Assembly (NCBI GenBank): GCA_025936615.1
Contig: JAICSZ010000057.1
Location: 1-9,135 of the forward strand
DNA from: Pedococcus sp.
GTDB taxonomy: Bacteria; Actinomycetota; Actinomycetes; Actinomycetales; Dermatophilaceae
Reading direction: 5' to 3'
Length of the DNA stretch: 9,135 nucleotides
Shown: in pieces, positions 1-8,569 of the stretch
How the letters are laid out: each line of letters starts with the position of its first letter
Numbering within the stretch: position 1 is the first letter of the stretch
Program-made: the position numbers and the translations under genes
Notes under the pieces: model-generated
Database searches by the model: none
Told to the model about the DNA's origin: nothing
Seen by the model: the letters and a program-made list of their open reading frames with translations, nothing else

Positions 1-1266
1 AAGCGGCAGGTCGACCAGGTGGAGAACCCGGCCGGCACCTCGGCCCAGGCCCTGCGAATCGTCCCGGTCGAGGCGGCAGCGCTGCCCACGCGTCCCGTCT
101 CGCCCAACACCGAGCGCAACATCGCGTTGGGACTTGTGGCCGGGCTCCTGCTCGGGGTCGGCTACGCCGTCCTGCGCAGCCAGCTCGACCGCAAGCTGCG
201 CCGCGCCGAGGACATCGAGCGCGAGTTCGGCGTCACCGTGGCTGCGACGATCCCGGCCAGTCCCGCGATGAGCCGCAAGAAGGGCGCGCACGTGCCTCTG
301 GTGGTCACGGGGCCCCGCAAGAAGAACGACCCGGTGCACTCTGGCGAGGCGTTCCTCAAGCTGCGGACCAACCTGCAGTTCATGGACATCGACAACCCTC
401 CGCGCGTCATCGTCGTGACCAGCCCGCTTCCGGGCGACGGCAAGTCCACGATCGCTGCGAACCTCGCCGCGGCGCTGTCCATGTCGGACCGTCGGGTCGT
501 CCTCGTCGACGGTGACCTGCGCCGACCGGTCGTGGCGGACTCGTTCGGCCTGGTCGAGGGAGCCGGCCTCACCGACGTGCTGATCGGCCGGGTCGACTTC
601 GTCGACGTGGCGCAGCAGGTGCCCATGCTTCCCAACCTGTACGTCCTCGCCGCCGGCGGGATCCCGCCGAACCCGAGTGAGCTGCTCGGGTCGATGGCCA
701 TGCGAAGGCTGCTCGAACGGCTCGCGGACGCCGGATACATCGTCATCATCGACGCTCCACCGGTCCTGCCAGTCACCGACGCGGCGGTGCTCACCGCCTC
801 CGCAGACGGCGCGCTGGTGGTCGTCACGGCCGGGCAGACCCTGGACACCCAGCTGGGCGCCGCGCTGACCAGCCTGCAGGCCGTGCAGGGCCACACCCTG
901 GGCGTCGTCCTGAACCGAGTCCCGCCGAAGTCTGCCGACAGCGGGTTCTACGGCGGTTACTACGGGACGTCGGCCGACGAGGCAGCCGTCGCACCGGCGC
1001 AGACCGTCCCCCGGGCAAAGAGGCCGTCCACCCCCCACGGCCCTGCTCCCTCTCGACCCGAGGCTGTCGCACCGGCAGGACGACTGGCGGTGACGGCATC
1101 CGCTCCCCGGACGAAGGCACACCCTGTCAGTCGGGGGCCAGCCCCTTCGGCGATCCATGCCGCTGCTTTGTCCGCGCAGCGTGCAGCAGCAGGGACGACA
1201 GGGCCGGCCGAGCAGCCGGGGCAAGTGGTCCCCGCGCCCCGGGCCCACCCCGTGGCCCGTCGCTAG
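1..1266 (+). CDS. Wzz/BY-kinase polysaccharide tyrosine autokinase (5' end missing)
   Basis: This protein is a fused chain-length determinant and bacterial tyrosine kinase, which autophosphorylates on tyrosines to control export of surface polysaccharide at the cytoplasmic membrane. The frame is open from base 1, so the N-terminal Wzz part lies outside the window; GTG 19 is only an internal codon. Counting from it, a transmembrane helix is at residues 34-54, just before the kinase domain. Walker A (GDGKST, 139-144), Walker A' (VLVDGDLRRP, 161-170) and Walker B (IVIIDAPP, 241-248) are all present, as in CpsD/CapB/Wzc kinases. A tyrosine cluster (YGGYYG, Y311, Y314, Y315) follows. It is not terminal: about 95 more residues rich in Ala, Pro and Arg follow, without any Tyr. 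The stop TAG shares CTAG with the stop of the convergent peptidase gene. The family call is firm; the polysaccharide made is unknown. Confidence 0.93.
   Translation, partial: KRQVDQVENPAGTSAQALRIVPVEAAALPTRPVSPNTERNIALGLVAGLLLGVGYAVLRSQLDRKLRRAEDIEREFGVTVAATIPASPAMSRKKGAHVPLVVTGPRKKNDPVHSGEAFLKLRTNLQFMDIDNPPRVIVVTSPLPGDGKSTIAANLAAALSMSDRRVVLVDGDLRRPVVADSFGLVEGAGLTDVLIGRVDFVDVAQQVPMLPNLYVLAAGGIPPNPSELLGSMAMRRLLERLADAGYIVIIDAPPVLPVTDAAVLTASADGALVVVTAGQTLDTQLGAALTSLQAVQGHTLGVVLNRVPPKSADSGFYGGYYGTSADEAAVAPAQTVPRAKRPSTPHGPAPSRPEAVAPAGRLAVTASAPRTKAHPVSRGPAPSAIHAAALSAQRAAAGTTGPAEQPGQVVPAPRAHPVARR
1240..1259. terminator. Possible hairpin at the kinase/peptidase convergent junction
   Basis: CGGGCC at 1240-1245 can pair with GGCCCG at 1254-1259, with two further inner pairs possible across a bulge. 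It lies just before the overlapping stop codons of the two convergent genes. There is no T tract on either side. In such GC-rich DNA a 6-bp stem may be chance, so this is a weak call. Confidence 0.2.
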
Positions 1267-2822
1267 GACCCGCTGACGCGCCCGCCCGAGCTGCGGGTGA
1301 CGAAGTCCGCGAGGTCCTTGCTCTGCTGTACCCGGCTCGCCTCGTGGACGTACATCATGTGACCGGCCTCGTAGTATGCATGCTCGAAGTTGTTGTCCCG
1401 CAATGACTGGGGCAGCTCGAGGTGGGCGACCACGTCCTGGGCGCCGTAGTAGGGCGTGGCACCGTCGAGGTAGCCGTAGGAGATGTGCACCTTGAGGTCG
1501 GGGTTGGCTCGCATCGCGCGGGTGAGCTGCTCGCCCACGTCGACGGGCTTGCCCTCGAACTCCTTGTAGGACCACTCCTTGAACGCCATCTCCGACATCT
1601 GCATGTAGGGCACGTCGCTCTCGTAGCCCAGCTCGTCGCGCACATAGTGGTTCCACGCGGCGGCGTAGGCACCGGCGATGGCATCCATCGACGGGTCGGC
1701 GTCCCAGGTCTCGGCGTTGCCGTGGGCGAGGGGGCCGGTGAACCGGGCGTCGAGCCGCCCCACCGCCAGCCGCCTGTCGCGCAGCAGCTCGGTGAAGAAG
1801 CGCACGTGCTCGATGCGCAGGTCGGCGCGGTCGACCCACTCCTCGGGCAGCCCGGTCAGGGCCGCGAGCCTGCCCACGTGCTCCGCCCGCTCCTGCGGGG
1901 TGAGGCGCGACCCCCGGGACAGCGCCCACGGGTAGTCGCGCGCGGCGTACTCCTCCGCCTCGGCGAGCACGGTGCGCAGGGCCTTGCGGCCGTGCTTGCC
2001 GTGGTAGTGCGCGGTCGCGGCGTAGGTGGGTAGGTAGTCGACGCAGGCACGGTCGTTGCGGAAGTCGAAGTCGAGCGTTGCGAAGTCGAGCACCGAGCTG
2101 ATGAGCATGATCCCGTTGGGGTACCAGCCGTGCCGGTCCTGGAGGTGGTTGGCAAGCGCAGCTGCACGGGTGGTGCCGTAGGACTCGCCGGCGATGAACT
2201 TGGGCGACAGCCAGCGGTTGTTTCGGGTCGTCCAGAGGCGGATGAGCTCGCCGACGCTCTCGATGTCGCCCTTGAAGCCGTGGTAGTCCTTCGGCTTTCC
2301 GCCCTCGACGGCCCTCGACCAACCCGTCGACACGGGGTCGATGAAGACCAGGTCGGAGACGGCGAGGAGCGACTCGGCGTTGTCGAGGAGCCCGTAGGGC
2401 GGCGGCGTGAGGTTGCCGACGTCCCCGGAGTCGACTCGGCGTGGTCCGAGCAGCCCGAGGTGCAGCCAGATCGAGCTGGACCCCGGCCCACCGTTGAAGG
2501 CGAAGGTGACCGGTCGGTTGGTCCCGGCTGGTGCTTCCACGACGTAGGAGGTCAGGGACATCTCCGCCTTGGCGCGGCTCCCCTTGAACACTCCGTCCTC
2601 GTAGACCTCCTCCCGGAGCACGGTCCGCCCCGCCGTCGCGGAGTAGCGCAGGGTCCGGCGCCCGACCTTGAGGGTGTGCCGGGTGGTGACCGTGTCGTCC
2701 TTTGGCGGCGCCGGGGACGTCGTCACCGTGGTGGAGTCCGTGTGGGTGGCGGTCGTCTGCCCCTCGGCGCGGGCCGTCGAGGTGGGCGTCGCGAGCTGGT
2801 CCTGGGTCGGGTCGTCGGCCAT
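1263..2822 (-). CDS. Peptidase S10 (serine carboxypeptidase family)
   Basis: The 519-residue protein belongs to the S10 alpha/beta-hydrolase peptidases, which remove C-terminal residues from peptides. Visible motifs are the oxyanion-hole segment NGGPGSSS (110-117), the nucleophile elbow GESYG with S214, the acid D453 in YGYLDG, and H488 in EAGHMMY near the C-terminus, so the Ser-Asp-His triad is complete. The length is normal for bacterial members. Residues 1-45 are polar and rich in Thr, Ala and Ser. No signal peptide or membrane helix is visible, so the protein is probably cytoplasmic, unlike eukaryotic vacuolar relatives. The ATG at 2822 was chosen because a TAGGGT box ends 7 nt upstream, giving a leaderless start; the frame stays open further but runs into xthA and galK. 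It is divergent from the xthA remnant (30-nt gap). The substrate is unknown. Confidence 0.93.
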   Translation of the reverse strand: MADDPTQDQLATPTSTARAEGQTTATHTDSTTVTTSPAPPKDDTVTTRHTLKVGRRTLRYSATAGRTVLREEVYEDGVFKGSRAKAEMSLTSYVVEAPAGTNRPVTFAFNGGPGSSSIWLHLGLLGPRRVDSGDVGNLTPPPYGLLDNAESLLAVSDLVFIDPVSTGWSRAVEGGKPKDYHGFKGDIESVGELIRLWTTRNNRWLSPKFIAGESYGTTRAAALANHLQDRHGWYPNGIMLISSVLDFATLDFDFRNDRACVDYLPTYAATAHYHGKHGRKALRTVLAEAEEYAARDYPWALSRGSRLTPQERAEHVGRLAALTGLPEEWVDRADLRIEHVRFFTELLRDRRLAVGRLDARFTGPLAHGNAETWDADPSMDAIAGAYAAAWNHYVRDELGYESDVPYMQMSEMAFKEWSYKEFEGKPVDVGEQLTRAMRANPDLKVHISYGYLDGATPYYGAQDVVAHLELPQSLRDNNFEHAYYEAGHMMYVHEASRVQQSKDLADFVTRSSGGRVSGS

Positions 2823-2829
2823 GCCCGAC

Positions 2830-2835
2830 ACCCTA
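2830..2835 (-). promoter_or_regulatory. -10 box (TAGGGT) for the S10 peptidase gene
   Basis: TAGGGT on the minus strand, with 7 nt to the ATG at 2822, is the usual actinobacterial arrangement in which transcription begins at or next to the A of the start codon. No convincing -35 hexamer or Shine-Dalgarno sequence is seen. It lies back to back with the putative xthA -10. Confidence 0.55.
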
Positions 2836-2840
2836 CGGCG

Positions 2841-2846
2841 CACAAT
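2841..2846 (+). promoter_or_regulatory. Putative -10 box (CACAAT) for the xthA remnant
   Basis: CACAAT lies 6 nt before the ATG at 2853. The same hexamer stands 7 nt before the proposed trpS ATG, so the two may be the same kind of leaderless promoter. The first base departs from the TANNNT consensus and no -35 is clear. Confidence 0.35.
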
Positions 2847-2852
2847 GTCCCG

Positions 2853-3283
2853 ATGCGCCCGATCTCCGCCAACGTCAACGGCATCCGCGCGGCCGCCCGT
2901 CGCGGCGGGGTCGCTTGGCTGGCCGAGCACCGACCGGACCTGTTGTGCCTGCAGGAGGTGCGCGCCTCCGACGACCAGCTGGCCGAGGCGTTGGTCGAGG
3001 GCGGCTTCGGCGGCTGGCGCGTCGCGCACACGGAAGCTCCGGCGAAGGGGCGCGCGGGGGGCCGTGGTCTCGTGTGAGCCGCAGCTGCGCGCGCGCACGG
3101 CAGTCGGTCCCGCGGAGGTCGAGGGTGCGGGCAGGTGGGTCGAGGTCGACCTCATGACGCGGCGCGGCATGGTCACCGTCGTGTCGACCCATGTGCACAC
3201 GGGGAGGCCGCGCGGCGGCATACGGCCTGCGCTGGAGCGACCACGCGGCGGTGACGGTCGCCTACGACCTCGGACGACCGTGA
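2853..3283 (+). pseudogene. xthA: Exodeoxyribonuclease III / AP endonuclease, frameshifted and internally deleted
   Basis: Three pieces of one exonuclease III gene lie in order in three frames. From ATG 2853, ISANVNGIRAA and LLCLQEVRA are the typical start of the family, including the metal-binding Asn and Glu. After AKGRAG (about 3060) the frame fails and ends at TGA 3075-3077, giving only 74 residues. From 3061 the next frame continues correctly (AVVS, then GRWVEVDL and TVVSTHVHTG). Family members then have more than 100 further residues; these are absent. From about 3218 the third frame gives AYGLRWSDHAAVTVAYDL, the expected C-terminal WSDH segment with the catalytic His, and stops at TGA 3281-3283. 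The remnant spans 431 nt against roughly 800 for an intact gene. The frameshift fits a loss of 2 nt, and the deletion joins near 3203-3217. The gene would have acted in base excision repair of abasic sites. Confidence 0.88.
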
Positions 3284-3293
3284 CGGGCGGTCG
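3275..3293. terminator. Hairpin between xthA remnant and galK 3' ends
   Basis: CGACCG at 3275-3280 pairs perfectly with CGGTCG at 3288-3293 around a 7-nt loop. It spans the stop codon of the xthA remnant and ends 12 nt before the galK stop, as a two-way terminator between convergent genes would. No T tract follows on either strand. Confidence 0.3.
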
Positions 3294-3304
3294 ATCGCGC
3301 CGGG

Positions 3305-5599
<2,295 letters not shown>

Positions 5600-5613
5600 A
5601 CCGCGTCGTTCGG

Positions 5614-5619
5614 TAGGGT
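5614..5619 (+). promoter_or_regulatory. -10 box (TAGGGT) for the 2'-5' RNA ligase-family gene
   Basis: TAGGGT lies in the 27-nt gap after trpS, with 7 nt to the GTG at 5627. This is the same hexamer and spacing as at the S10 peptidase gene on the other strand. It suggests an internal leaderless promoter, so the gene need not depend on read-through from trpS. No -35 is clear. Confidence 0.55.
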
Positions 5620-5626
5620 CGCCAGC

Positions 5627-6142
5627 GTGCCGACCATCGGTGTGTCCATCGCGATCCCGTCGCCGCACGCAGAGATGCTGCAGGCGAAGCGGGCGTCCTT
5701 CGGTGACCCGTTGGCCGAGTCGATCCCCAGCCACGTGACGCTGCTTCCACCGACCGAGCTGGCGGAGGAGGAGCTCCCGGGGGTCGTGGGCCACCTCGAC
5801 GCGGTCGCCCGCGACGCGCACCCGTTCCCCATGGTGCTGCGCGGCACCGGCACCTTCCGGCCCACCTCGCCGGTGGTCTTCGTCCAGGTCTCCGAGGGCC
5901 TCGCCGAGTGCGAGGTTCTCGAGCGGGCGGTCCGTCGCGGCCCGCTCAAGCGCAAGCTCGAGTTCTACTACCACCCCCACGTCACCGTCGCCCACCACGT
6001 GCCGGAGGACAACCTCGACAGGGCGTTCAAGGACCTCTCCGACTTCGAGTGCTCCTTCGAGGTGGTCGACTTCCACCTCTTCGAGCACGGCGGGGATGCC
6101 GTGTGGCGACCGGTCCGCTCCTTCCGACTTGGCGGCGGCTGA
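5627..6142 (+). CDS. 2'-5' RNA ligase family (2H phosphoesterase) protein
   Basis: The 171-residue protein has the two HxT motifs of the 2H phosphoesterase superfamily: HVT at 36-38 (in SIPSHVTLLPP) and HVT at 118-120 (in YYHPHVTVAHHV), spaced as in LigT/ThpR-like proteins. Such enzymes act on 2'-5' or 2',3'-cyclic phosphodiester bonds in RNA. The length is close to that of LigT. Between the motifs there is a beta-rich segment (VLRGTGTFRPTSPVVFVQV), also typical. It starts at GTG 5627, set by the TAGGGT box 7 nt upstream, lies 27 nt after trpS and ends 3 nt before yihY, so co-transcription with both is likely. The association with a tRNA synthetase gene is suggestive of RNA metabolism, but the physiological substrate is not known, and cyclic phosphodiesterase activity is equally possible. 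Confidence 0.88.
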   Translation: MPTIGVSIAIPSPHAEMLQAKRASFGDPLAESIPSHVTLLPPTELAEEELPGVVGHLDAVARDAHPFPMVLRGTGTFRPTSPVVFVQVSEGLAECEVLERAVRRGPLKRKLEFYYHPHVTVAHHVPEDNLDRAFKDLSDFECSFEVVDFHLFEHGGDAVWRPVRSFRLGGG

Positions 6143-6145
6143 GCG

Positions 6146-7228
6146 GTGCAGATCCTCAAGGCCTGGTGGGCGCGGGTCCAGGAGACCGATGTCTGGCGGG
6201 CCTGGAAGCGCTACTCCGGCGCGCGCGGAAACCTCCTCGCCGGCGGTGTCGGGTACTTCGCGTTCTTCTCCGTCTTCCCCGCCGTGCTGCTGGCCTTCAC
6301 GATCTTCGGCATCGTCCTGCGCGGCCAGCCCGACCTGTTCGAGCAGGTCAAGCAGTCCATCAACGACATGCTTCCCGGCTTCATCAAGACCACCCAGAAC
6401 CCCGACGGCATCATCGACGTGCATGCGCCCACCAAGGCGGCCCTCAGCGTCAGCGGCGTGGTCGCGGTCGTCGGGCTGGTGCTCGCCGGCACCGGCTGGT
6501 TGTCGGCCCTGCGGGACGCCATCCGCGAGATCTTCGGCGTCGAGGGCGCCCCGGGCAACGCCGTCGTCGCCAAGCTGCGCGACCTCGGTGTCCTCGTGCT
6601 CCTCGGCGTGGCCATCCTGCTGTCGGCCGTCGTGGGCAGCGTGGCCGGTGCGCTCGCCGGGTGGCTGGCGGGGCTGGTCGGCCTCAGCGGTCAGGGCTGG
6701 GTGCTCACGCTCGTCGCGCTCGTGGTCGGTGCACTGCTCGACGCGGCGATCATCATGGTGATGCTGCGCATCCTCGCCGGCGTCGACGTGCCTTGGCGCG
6801 GCCTGCGCAATGCTGCGATCTTCGGCGGCATCGGCCTGACGCTGCTCAAGAAGTTCGGCAGCCTCCTGCTGTCCGGGACGACGCACAATGCCCTCTACGC
6901 CGGGTTCGCCCTCGTCGTCGGGCTCCTCGTCTGGCTCAACTTCATGTCGCGCATCATCCTCATCTCCGCGGCGTGGGCCGCCAACGACCTCGACCCGGCG
7001 TCGGGCGCCCCGGCGCCGTCCAAGGGGATGCGCGCCAAGGCCACCGAGGGCCCGGACGAGGAGGCACTGGTGACGGTGCGGGACCGCACCGACGCCGGGC
7101 TGCCGACGTTCGGCCAGCGGGCCGCGGACCGGACGTCCGTGGCGGCCGGTGCCGTGCTCGGTGCGGCCGGCGCACTGGCGCTCGGGACGGTGGCACGCGG
7201 CATACGGACGCTCGTGCGCAGGCGCTGA
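6146..7228 (+). CDS. YihY/virulence factor BrkB family membrane protein
   Basis: This is a 360-residue polytopic inner-membrane protein. Hydrophobic segments lie at about 31-58, 100-120, 145-177, 184-209, 222-245 and 249-278, matching the six-helix YihY/BrkB core. The segment AGGVGYFAFFSVFPAVLL (32-49) and the helix region around SGTTHNALYAGFALVVGLLVWLN are typical of the family. The C-terminal part (about 281-330) is polar and cytoplasmic-looking, and a further hydrophobic stretch (331-350) is followed by a basic end (RTLVRRR). The GTG start is 3 nt after the preceding stop, with no strong ribosome site, suggesting translational coupling. Some members were formerly called ribonuclease BN, but no nuclease motif is visible here. 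Molecular function is unknown; transport or envelope roles have been proposed for relatives. It converges on the D-Ala-D-Ala carboxypeptidase gene with a 39-nt gap. Confidence 0.9.
   Translation: MQILKAWWARVQETDVWRAWKRYSGARGNLLAGGVGYFAFFSVFPAVLLAFTIFGIVLRGQPDLFEQVKQSINDMLPGFIKTTQNPDGIIDVHAPTKAALSVSGVVAVVGLVLAGTGWLSALRDAIREIFGVEGAPGNAVVAKLRDLGVLVLLGVAILLSAVVGSVAGALAGWLAGLVGLSGQGWVLTLVALVVGALLDAAIIMVMLRILAGVDVPWRGLRNAAIFGGIGLTLLKKFGSLLLSGTTHNALYAGFALVVGLLVWLNFMSRIILISAAWAANDLDPASGAPAPSKGMRAKATEGPDEEALVTVRDRTDAGLPTFGQRAADRTSVAAGAVLGAAGALALGTVARGIRTLVRRR
7194..7205 (+). repeat. 12-bp word CACGCGGCATAC, copy 2
   Basis: Exact copy of the word at 4305-4316, here within the last codons of yihY (reading roughly ARGIRT, a different frame from the copy in galK). 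It forms the left arm of the inverted repeat. Confidence 0.5.
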
Positions 7229-7242
7229 CGCGCCAGGGCGAG

Positions 7243-7254
7243 GTATGCCGCGTG
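7243..7254 (-). repeat. 12-bp word CACGCGGCATAC, copy 3 (inverted)
   Basis: Exact copy on the minus strand in the short gap between yihY and the carboxypeptidase gene. It forms the right arm of the inverted repeat. Confidence 0.5.
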
Positions 7255-7267
7255 GCCCGGCAGGTGG

Positions 7268-8569
7268 CTAGTGGCGCCGCGCCTTGCGGGTGCTGCGGGA
7301 GATCGCCCGCAGCGCGAGCAGGGCGACGAGCAGCAGGGCGGCAGCCACGCCACCGAGGCCCACCCACGGCGCCACGGGCGTGGACAGCAGCTGCGAGCTC
7401 GGCACTGCCGCAGCGGCCGCCCCGTGTCCCGCACCGTGCCCCGCCGCCACGCCGCTGGGGCGGCCATCGGTGTCTGGGGGGGCGCCGGCCTCCGGGCTCT
7501 GCAGCCCCGGCGAGGTCGGGCTCGGCGCGCTGGTCGGCGCTTCGGTGACGGTGCCGGGTGCCACGAGCTCGCCGACCGCGTTGGCCCTCGAGCCGTACTT
7601 GAAGGCCCAGTCGTACATCGCCGCCTGAGTGTGCCACGACGCGTCCAGGCCGTACATCTCGCTCAGGAGGTAGGTCCTGCCGCCACGGGTGACAGCCGAG
7701 ATGAACGTGCGCTTCGCCGCTGTCGTGTAGCCGTTCTTGACGCCGATGGTGCCGTCGTAGTTGTAGAGCAGGCGGTTGTGGTTGTTGATGACGTAGGTGC
7801 CGCGCTTCTTCGTCTTCGCGTTGACCTTGCCGGGGAAGTTGGCCTGCTTGGTCGTGACGTAGGAGCGGAAGTCTTTGAGCTGCAAGGCTGCTCGGCCGAT
7901 CAGTGCCAGGTCGTATGCGCTGGAGGTCTGGCCGGGGGCGTCGAGGCCCGAGGGGTCCTTCGCGACGGTGTCGTGCGCTCCCAGGTAGGCGGCGCGCTGG
8001 TTCATCTCGGCCAGCACCTCCTCGCGGCCACCGCCGGCCCGGGTGAGGGCGTACGCCGCGTCGTTGCCCGACGACATCAGCAGTGCCTGGAAGAGCTGGT
8101 GCGCGGTGTAGGGCAGGCCGGGGACGATGCCGACGCGGGTGCCGTCGGCGCTCGCGTCGTCGCGGGAGGCGACGACCCTGGTGCCCGGGGGGACACGGGG
8201 GATGAGGGTGAGTGCGGTGAGCGTCTTGAGCGTGCTGGCGGGCAGCAGCTTGGCGTGCGGCGCCTTGGCGGCGACCACCTCACCGGTGTCGAGGTCTGCC
8301 AGCAGCCACGAGACGTCCTTGAGGACCGGGGGCTGCGGCACGCCGGCAGGCAGGTCGGTGACGACGTCCATCGATGCGAGCCGCGGACCGCCGATGGCGA
8401 TCGCCGGGTCGACCGTGGCCGACGGGGTGGGCAGCGTCGGGGTGCTGACCACCCTGGTGGGAGTCGGCTTTGGAGCAGCCAAGCTCGGGCCGGCCGCACC
8501 GACGAGGCCGACAGCGGCCGTGAGCCCGACGGCCAGGACCGTGATGCGCGCTGTGCCTCGTGAGATCAG
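7268..8569 (-). CDS. D-alanyl-D-alanine carboxypeptidase (penicillin-binding, S11 family)
   Basis: The enzyme trims the terminal D-Ala of peptidoglycan pentapeptides outside the membrane. With a CTG start at 8569 the protein has 433 residues. A signal peptide fits residues 1-32 (RGTAR, a hydrophobic run, then a cut near PSLAA). The penicillin-binding motifs are present: STLK (S112 nucleophile, K115), SGN (167-169) and KNG (278-280) in place of the usual KTG. A Pro/Ser/Ala linker with GHGAGHG leads to a C-terminal helix (399-422) and a basic tail, so it is membrane-anchored. No ATG, GTG or TTG exists in frame between GTG 8674, deep within sdhB, and a TTG past the signal helix. The CTG overlaps the sdhB stop as CTGA, so translational coupling is likely; ATC 8566 or a sequencing error are alternatives. 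Confidence 0.92.
   Translation of the reverse strand: MISRGTARITVLAVGLTAAVGLVGAAGPSLAAPKPTPTRVVSTPTLPTPSATVDPAIAIGGPRLASMDVVTDLPAGVPQPPVLKDVSWLLADLDTGEVVAAKAPHAKLLPASTLKTLTALTLIPRVPPGTRVVASRDDASADGTRVGIVPGLPYTAHQLFQALLMSSGNDAAYALTRAGGGREEVLAEMNQRAAYLGAHDTVAKDPSGLDAPGQTSSAYDLALIGRAALQLKDFRSYVTTKQANFPGKVNAKTKKRGTYVINNHNRLLYNYDGTIGVKNGYTTAAKRTFISAVTRGGRTYLLSEMYGLDASWHTQAAMYDWAFKYGSRANAVGELVAPGTVTEAPTSAPSPTSPGLQSPEAGAPPDTDGRPSGVAAGHGAGHGAAAAAVPSSQLLSTPVAPWVGLGGVAAALLLVALLALRAISRSTRKARRH

Larger units (their letters stand above)
7194..7254. terminator. Long inverted repeat with nested hairpin at the yihY/carboxypeptidase junction
   Basis: CACGCGGCATAC (7194-7205) is perfectly matched by its reverse complement GTATGCCGCGTG (7243-7254). 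Inside the 37-nt loop, GGCGC (7221-7225) pairs with GCGCC (7230-7234) around the TGAC that contains the yihY stop. The structure spans the end of yihY and the gap before the convergent stop at 7268, so a two-way terminator is a reasonable guess. No T tract is present. Its arms are also two of the three copies of the repeated 12-bp word. Confidence 0.4.

Noticed and set aside
162..896. 244-residue minus-strand frame opposite the BY-kinase
   Set aside because: It is an antisense shadow rich in Ser, Thr and Arg. The plus strand has all three Walker motifs.
5908..7548. 546-residue plus-strand frame over yihY and into the carboxypeptidase gene
   Set aside because: It is an Arg/Ala/Pro-rich shifted frame crossing two opposing real genes; no domain is recognisable.
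7271..8563. 430-residue plus-strand frame opposite the carboxypeptidase
   Set aside because: It mirrors a gene with complete SxxK and SGN motifs; its composition is typical of an antisense shadow.
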